From Myrica gale (taxonomy: Eukaryota > Streptophyta > Magnoliopsida > Fagales > Myricaceae): a DNA stretch of 64,000 nucleotides. Location of the stretch: assembly GCA_963930655.1 (NCBI GenBank), contig OZ005611.1, forward strand, positions 22,059,001 through 22,123,000, in the 5' to 3' direction. The position numbers and the translations under genes are program-made. Shown here one piece after another: positions 59,101 through 64,000 of this stretch. The notes beneath the pieces are model-generated. The model searched no databases. It saw only the letters and a list, made by a program, of their open reading frames with translations, and was not told the origin of the DNA. Position 1 is the first letter of the stretch; the number at the start of each line of letters is the position of its first letter.

Positions 59101-59513
59101 TTTTTTTATATATATAAGTAAGCACAGTTTTATTAAAAAGAAAAAGAGAAAGAGGCGAAATCAGTACAAAGACTGTACCAAAATAACTCAAAGCATACAT
59201 ATGAAAAAACCAAGGAAATCAAAATAGTCTAGAAAACGACCCCCCAACAAAGCATTAGCCCAACAAAAAGAGAATGAAACACAACGCCTTGCAAACTCCC
59301 TAGAGACCTAACCGAATTCTCAAAACACCTTCTATTCCGCTCCCTCCAAAGACACCACCAAATACACGCAGGTATCATCCTCCAAATTGCCTTGGCTGAA
59401 GGATCCACAAACTTCCGTCCCTAACAAGAAAGGACATCCACCACCCTTTCAGGCATTATCCAATGAACATTCAACAAATCAAGGACATGCATCCAGAGAC
59501 CTCTAGCAACCGG
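59101..59513 (-). mobile_element. 5'-truncated L1-type LINE (3' end only)
   Basis: The target phrase GTTTCTTCATGTATTCTC near 59085 recurs as GTTTCTTCATGTAATCTC near 59514, a duplication of about 18 bp with one mismatch. On the minus strand the insert reads the end of an L1 ORF2 (MPERVVDVLSC, then IWRMIPACIWWCLWRERNRR), a 3' UTR with TTAATAAAA, and an A-tail at the 59101 end. It is about 410 bp, so nearly all the 5' part is missing, as is usual for LINEs. Confidence 0.85.
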
Positions 59514-59934
59514 AGTTTCTTCATGTAATCTCATTTCTTCACAACACAATTTTTGTGGCACTGTCGTTTAGGCCACTTGTCTCAATCTCAATTACAACTA
59601 ATAAAGAATTCTTTAACTACAGTTGATTCTTCTAATACACAACTCCTTCTCATTGCTCAGTTGGTCATCTTAGTAAACAAAAAGAAAGCTTCCATTTTCC
59701 AATAGTACATCTCAAACTCAATTTTCTTTTCAACTTATCCACTGTGATATTTCGGGCCCTTTTTTGTTCCTTCTCATGACGGGTTTCGTTATTTCTTATC
59801 AATAATTGATGATCATTCACGTTGTACATGGATTTACCTCATTTGTACAACAAGTCTGACACCAGAAAACATATACAAGCATTATGTTCTGTAGTTGAAA
59901 ACCAGTTCAGCACCTCTGTCAAAACACTAATATC
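59514..59934 (+). pseudogene. Copia pre-integrase and integrase start
   Basis: Continues the copia frame after the L1 insertion: LWHCRLGHLSQSQLQL with the zinc-binding His residues, then YFLSIIDDHSRCTWIYL at the start of the integrase core, and VENQFSTSVKTL where the next L1 interrupts. Stops and frame changes are present. Confidence 0.8.
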
Positions 59935-61872
59935 TTTTTTTTTGATACGTAAGTTAGACTTTATTAAGAAAAAGAGAGTTAACAGTACAAGAGAAAATAC
60001 TGAAAACACTAGAGCATACAAGCTAAAAAGCTCAGGAAGTCCGGAAAACCCTCAAAAGGAAAACCTAAAACCGAATTCGCCCACAGAAAAAGAGTGTACA
60101 ACATAGAACCCCCCATTGATCATGTGAACTGGGATTTTTTGTTGTATGTGCTGAGGAGATGTGGGTTTCGTGAGAAGTGGTGTAGGTGGATTGCGTTTTG
60201 TATCTCTACCGTCAAATTCTCTGTTATGGTCAATGGCTCTCCTCATGGCTTTTTTGGGAGTTCTAGAGGTTTGCGTCAGGGTGACCCGCTTTCACCTCTA
60301 TTGTTCGTGATTGTCATGGAAGCATTCAGCAGGATGATGAAAGAGGTGGTTGCGTGTGATGCTATTAAGGGGTTTGTGGTGGGGCGCGGTGGCAGTAATG
60401 GGGTGTACATTTCCCACTTGCTCTTTGCCGATGATACATTAATTTTTTGTGGGGACGAGGAGAGTCAAGTCCGAAATCTAAGATGCTTACTTCTGTGCTT
60501 TGAGGCGGTGTCTGGTCTTAGGATTAACCTTGGCAAATCGGAGGTTATTCCTATTGGGAGAGTTAATGATGTTCAGACGATGGCGGATATTTTGGGTTGT
60601 AGGGTCTCCTCGCTCCCGATGACATACTTAGGCCTTCCTCTTGGTGCTAAGTTTAAATGTGTTCATATACGGGACGGTATCGTTGAGCGATTTGAAAAAA
60701 GACTGGCGGGGTGGAAGCGCATTTATCTCTCAAAGGGGGGAAGGTTAACGCTGATTAGATCTACTCTTTCTAGCCTTCCCACATACTTTTTGTCTCTTTT
60801 TCCTATCCCGTTGTCTGTGGCCAATAGGTTGGAGAAGCTGCAAAGGGATTTCTTGTGGGGCAGTGGTGGTGATGAGCACAGGTTTCACCTTGTTCGATGG
60901 GCTAGAGTTTGTTCCCCTATCAGAGTCGGAGGGCTGGGTCTCAGACGTCTTCCTTTATTCAATCGTGCTCTTCTTGGAAAATGGCTTTGGAGATTCTCCT
61001 CTGAACGAGATAGTTTATGGAAGACAGTTATTACGGAGAAGTATGGTTGTGAGGAGAGTGGTTGGTGCACTATGGACTCACTTGGCTCTTATGGGGTTAG
61101 CCTTTGGAGGCACATTAGCAAAGGGTGGTCCTTTTTTCGAGAAAATATTAAGTTTGTGATTGGTAATGGCTCAAGAATCCGGTTTTGGCACGACAAATGG
61201 TGTGGGGAAAGACCTCTGCAATTGGAGTTTCCTCAGTTATTCTCTCTAGCTCGATGCAAGGATGCTTGGGTGGCTGATTGTCTGGAGCTGGGTTCCGGAT
61301 CTGTTGTGTGGGATGTTCCTTTCGTGAGGCCGATCAATGATTGGGAGGCGGATGCTTGTTCTTCTTTTTATTCCTTACTCTACTCGATGAGTTGGAGAAG
61401 AGGGGGTGAGGATAAACTGCTTTGGACGGGTTCCAAAGGTGGAGCCTTCTCTGTTAAGTCGTGGTATTTGTTGCTTATAGAGGACTCTAGTTCAGTTTTT
61501 CCATGGCGTCAATGTTGGAGGAATTTGGTTCCCCCTAGAGTGGCTTTCTTTGTTTGGGAAGCCACTCATGGGAAAATTCTGACCATTGACAACTTAAGGA
61601 GGAGGGGAGTGTGCTTGACGGAGTGGTGCTATTTGTGTAAGGGGGACGGAGAAACGGTTGATCACATCCTACTTCATTGCACGGTGGCGAGTTGCTTATG
61701 GACGCATGTGCTGAGTATCCTCAACTATGACTGGGTTATGCCTCGGAAGGTGGTGGATGTTTTGTATTGTTGGAGGAGGAAGTTTCAGAATCCTATAGCC
61801 TCGGCTATTTGGAAGATGATCCCGGCTTGCATTTGGTGGTGTTTGTGGAGGGAAAGGAACGAGATAATGGAT
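59935..61872 (-). mobile_element. L1-type LINE with a twin-priming-type inversion
   Basis: Two parts of one L1 family lie head to head. 59935-60103 is, on the minus strand, an L1 3' UTR ending TTAATAAAGTC, then CTTACGTATC and nine A. 60104-61872 is ORF2 sequence on the plus strand. The ORF2 part ends at RERNE, next to the point where the 3' UTR part would begin in an unrearranged L1. The layout (inverted 5' segment, then sense 3' segment with A-tail) is that of twin-primed reverse transcription. Copia coding sequence flanks it on both sides (VKTL before, DNGLEFDM after). Confidence 0.75.
60104..61872 (+). pseudogene. L1 ORF2 fragment: reverse transcriptase C-half and zf-RVT
   Basis: Open over about 590 residues. 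It starts inside the RT domain (HVNWDFLLYVLRRCGFREKW), with GLRQGDPLSPLLFVIVMEAF, the catalytic pair in LLFADDTLIF, and GLRINLGKSEVIPIGR. Further on are GLPLGAKFK and the C-terminal zinc-finger region WCYLCKGDGETVDHILLHC with its CxxC and HxxxxC pattern. The endonuclease and RT start are missing, so it is inactive. The long intact frame suggests a fairly recent insertion. It stops at RERNE, where copia integrase resumes. Confidence 0.9.
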
Positions 61873-62295
61873 TGGAGTTTGACATGACAATTTTTTTTAG
61901 CAAAAACGGGATCATACATCAAAGAAGTTGTGCTTATACCCCTCAACAAAATTTAAACGTAGCTCACTCCCTCAGATTTCAAGCTCACCTCCCAATCTAT
62001 TTTTGGAGTGATTGTATTGTTACTGCAATACACATCATCAATCGAATTCCTACATCAATACTTCAAAACAAATCACCATATGAAGTTTTATTTCACAAAT
62101 CACCTAGTTATAATTACCTCAGAACCTTTGGTTGTTTGGCTTATGTTTCAACTAATTCTCCTACCCTAAATAAGTTTCAACTTGGAGCAATTCCCTGTGT
62201 TTTTCTTGGTTATCCTAGTGGTACTAAAGGCTATCGGTTACTTGACCCTGTCACAGATTCTATTATCATATCTCGACATGTTATCTTCCATTAAG
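61873..62295 (+). pseudogene. Copia integrase core, C-terminal part
   Basis: Resumes as DNGLEFDMTIFFSKNG, then SCAYTPQQN, FWSDCIVTAIHIINRIPT, RTFGCLAYV and FLGYPSGTKGYRLLDP, ending at a TAA after SRHVIFH. These are the standard downstream integrase motifs. The conserved Glu and nearby residues after PQQN are altered (LNVAHSLRF). Confidence 0.85.
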
Positions 62296-62449
62296 ATAAA
62301 CTTCCATTTCTTCATTCCACTTCACCAAACTCCGCATCAGATACTTCACCTACTGATATATTAAATCAGCTTGTTCTTCCATCTTATCCTAATTCTACAA
62401 CAGATCAGTTCAACTATTCTCCAGATTCTCAGTCCTTCAACATCATTAT

Positions 62450-62515
62450 CTCAGCCATCTCCTATACCTCAGTCATCTCCTATACCTCAACCATCTCCTT
62501 TACCTACTCAACATA
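62450..62515. repeat. Short tandem repeat, 18-bp unit, in the copia linker
   Basis: CAGTCATCTCCTATACCT-like units occur three to four times, coding a Ser/Pro-rich linker between integrase and reverse transcriptase. Confidence 0.7.
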
Positions 62516-62699
62516 TTTGAAGATCTAATAGAATCAAAAGAAAGCTTGCATATCTCAGTAATATCATTGCCAAATGGTCCAAACATCTCCTAGCAACTCA
62601 CAATCACATTTGGATACAGGTTCTTCTCTATAAACTCCTTTATATCCTTTGTCATCTTATCTTTCATATTCACATTTATCTTCTTCCCATCGAGCATAT

Positions 62700-63310
62700 A
62701 CTCTAGCTGCTTCCAGTCACAGAACCAAATTTTTTTCATGATGCTGTTAAAATACCTGAATGAAGAGAAGCAATGCAAGCCGAGATATCTGCTCTTGATC
62801 TTAATAATACCTAGGTTCTAACTACTCTACCTCCTGGTAAAACAACAATTGGGTGTAAGTGGGTTTATAAATGTAAGTTTCGGGCTGATGGCATCTTGGA
62901 GAGGTACAAGGCACGACTGGTTGCAAAAGGCTATACACAGCAAGTGGGTGTGGATTACTTTGATACTTTCTCCCCTATTGCAAAAATATCCACTGTTCGA
63001 TGTCTCTTAGCTTTGGCAGCCACACATAACTGAGATTTACATCAATTCGACGTCAACAATGCCTTATTACATGAAGAGTTAGAAGAAGAGGTTTTTATGA
63101 AATTACCTCCTGGTTTTTCTCATAACAGTGATGATCGAGTTTGTCATCTTAAGAAATCCTTATATGGCTTGAAACAAGATAGTACGCAATGGTTTCATAA
63201 GTTCTCATCCACCCTGCTCACTTACGGATTTCATCAATCAAAATCAGATTATTCACTCTTTATTAAATCTGATGGTTCTACATTCATTGCTTTGTAAGTA
63301 TATGTCGACG
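62700..63310 (+). pseudogene. Copia reverse transcriptase N-half
   Basis: [20 protein letters not shown], then [57 protein letters not shown] and [13 protein letters not shown], ending at VYVDD near 63310. Stops interrupt it (for example a TAA just before VYVDD and a TGA after AATHN). It is cut by the third L1 fragment directly after YVDD. Confidence 0.85.
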
Positions 63311-64000
63311 ATGGTGTTCAGGATGGTGGTTGGTGTACGAGGTACGTGCGTGGCTCATATGGTGTCAGCTTGTGGAAACATATTTCTAAGGGGTGGGATG
63401 TTTTTTCTGAGCATATTTGTTATGTGGTGGGTTCTGGGCATAATATTAGTTTTTGTAATGATCGTTGGTGTGGGGATACACCCCTTTCTATTTCTTTCCC
63501 CACTGTTTTTTCTTTATCTCAGTTCCCTCTTGCTCGGGTGGTTGATTGCATGGAAGTTGGATCTAACAGTTTGGGGTGGAATGTTCAGTTTACAAGATGT
63601 GCTAATGATTGGGAGTTGGAGGAGTTTATGTTTTTTTCAGCACTCTTTATGCAAATGTGGTTAGGAGAGGGGGTTCTGATAAGATGGTTTGGTTGGGATC
63701 TAAAGAGGGTGGTTTCACTGTTAAATCTTTTTATGCTTTTCTTCGTGGTGTTAGCTCGGTTTTGTTTCCTTGGCGTGTGGTGTGGAGGTCCAAAGTCCCC
63801 ACGAAGGTTGCGTTTTTTGTGTGGCAAGCGGTGCATGGTAGAATTCTGACAATTGATAATTTACATCGAAGGGGACTTTGTATGATTGATTGGTGCTATT
63901 TATGCAGAGGAGCTGCAGAATCTGTTCACGCGAAAGGATTGTGGGATTTTGTTCTTTGTATCTTTCAGCTTTCGTGGGTTATGCCTCAAAGGGTGGGGGA
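63311..64000 (+). mobile_element. Third L1 fragment (ORF2 C-terminal part), runs off the window
   Basis: Directly after the copia YVDD the sequence reads GSYGVSLWKHISKGWDVFSE, then SGHNISFCNDRWCGDTPLSI and ARVVDCMEVGSNSLGW, parallel to LGSYGVSLWRHISKGW in the LINE at 60104-61872. It is the same L1 family but a clearly different copy, with frameshifts near 63640-63850. The 3' end is not in the window. Confidence 0.85.

Larger units (their letters stand above)
57280..64000 (+). mobile_element. Second Ty1/copia retrotransposon, degenerate, interrupted by LINEs, running off the window
   Basis: A short LTR-like 5' end (about 57280-57390, with TATATAAACC) is followed by PBS TGGTATCAGCGC at 57391-57402. 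gag, protease, integrase and reverse transcriptase pieces follow in plus-strand order at 57594-59100, 59514-59934, 61873-62295 and 62800-63310. Three L1-type segments separate or end them. Multiple stops and frameshifts show it is dead. No 3' LTR lies within the window. Confidence 0.9.

Noticed and set aside
1..64000. tRNA, rRNA, CRISPR arrays or bacterial-type operons
   Set aside because: No cloverleaf tRNA gene or rRNA was recognised by eye, and the DNA is plant nuclear. A tRNAscan-type run would be the proper test for tRNAs.

Overview
The window is nuclear DNA from a flowering plant, almost certainly a woody eudicot. It is AT-rich and intron-rich, with GT-AG introns, Ty1/copia and L1-type elements and plant-type MITEs, and its host genes resemble eudicot homologues. 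The lineage cannot be fixed from sequence alone; the style of the L1 and copia copies would suit a rosid tree, but this is a weak inference.

Layout. At 367-5325 (+) lies a decayed copy of a plant GH5 glucan 1,3-beta-glucosidase-like gene. It has frameshifts, a premature stop, lost exons and a substituted catalytic glutamate, and one intron holds a small minus-strand LTR element (1116-3083). From 5326 to 13.3 kb is repeat-rich DNA with three foldback or MITE elements: a CCGG-rich hAT-type (7488-7862), a long-TIR foldback (about 9085-9536) and a Tourist-type (12512-13200). A small intact FLZ zinc-finger gene follows (13575-14560, +). From 14.6 to 19.1 kb I see no gene. A complete, young SIRE/Maximus-like copia retrotransposon occupies 19143-29333 on the minus strand. 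It has near-identical LTRs of about 1.56 kb, a CATAG target duplication, PBS and PPT. Its gag is broken, its pol lacks the integrase core, and it carries a third ORF with what look like its own promoter, untranslated leader exon and intron. From 29.3 to 36.3 kb is mostly anonymous DNA with small repeats.

The main host gene is homomeric (cytosolic) acetyl-CoA carboxylase ACC1, 37494-50186 (+). All 31 coding exons can be placed, and they join into one frame of 2268 residues with biotin carboxylase, biotin carrier, central and carboxyltransferase parts. Downstream, on the opposite strand, are eight exons of the organellar tRNA-modification GTPase MnmE/TrmE (53125-57110). They are intact from the middle of the N-terminal domain to the C-terminal FCIGK motif. 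The gene's 5' part is not in the window, because a second copia element (57280 to beyond 64000, +) begins 170 bp upstream of the first visible exon.

That second copia is itself a target for L1-type LINEs: a 5'-truncated minus-strand L1 tail with target duplication (59101-59513), an L1 with the inverted structure expected from twin priming (about 59935-61872), and a third L1 fragment running off the window (about 63311-64000).

The host genes are unrelated in function: ACC1 makes malonyl-CoA for fatty-acid elongation and flavonoids, MnmE modifies wobble uridines of organellar tRNAs, and FLZ proteins are SnRK1 adaptors. The most interesting candidate system is the promoter-leader-intron-ORF cassette inside the large copia element.
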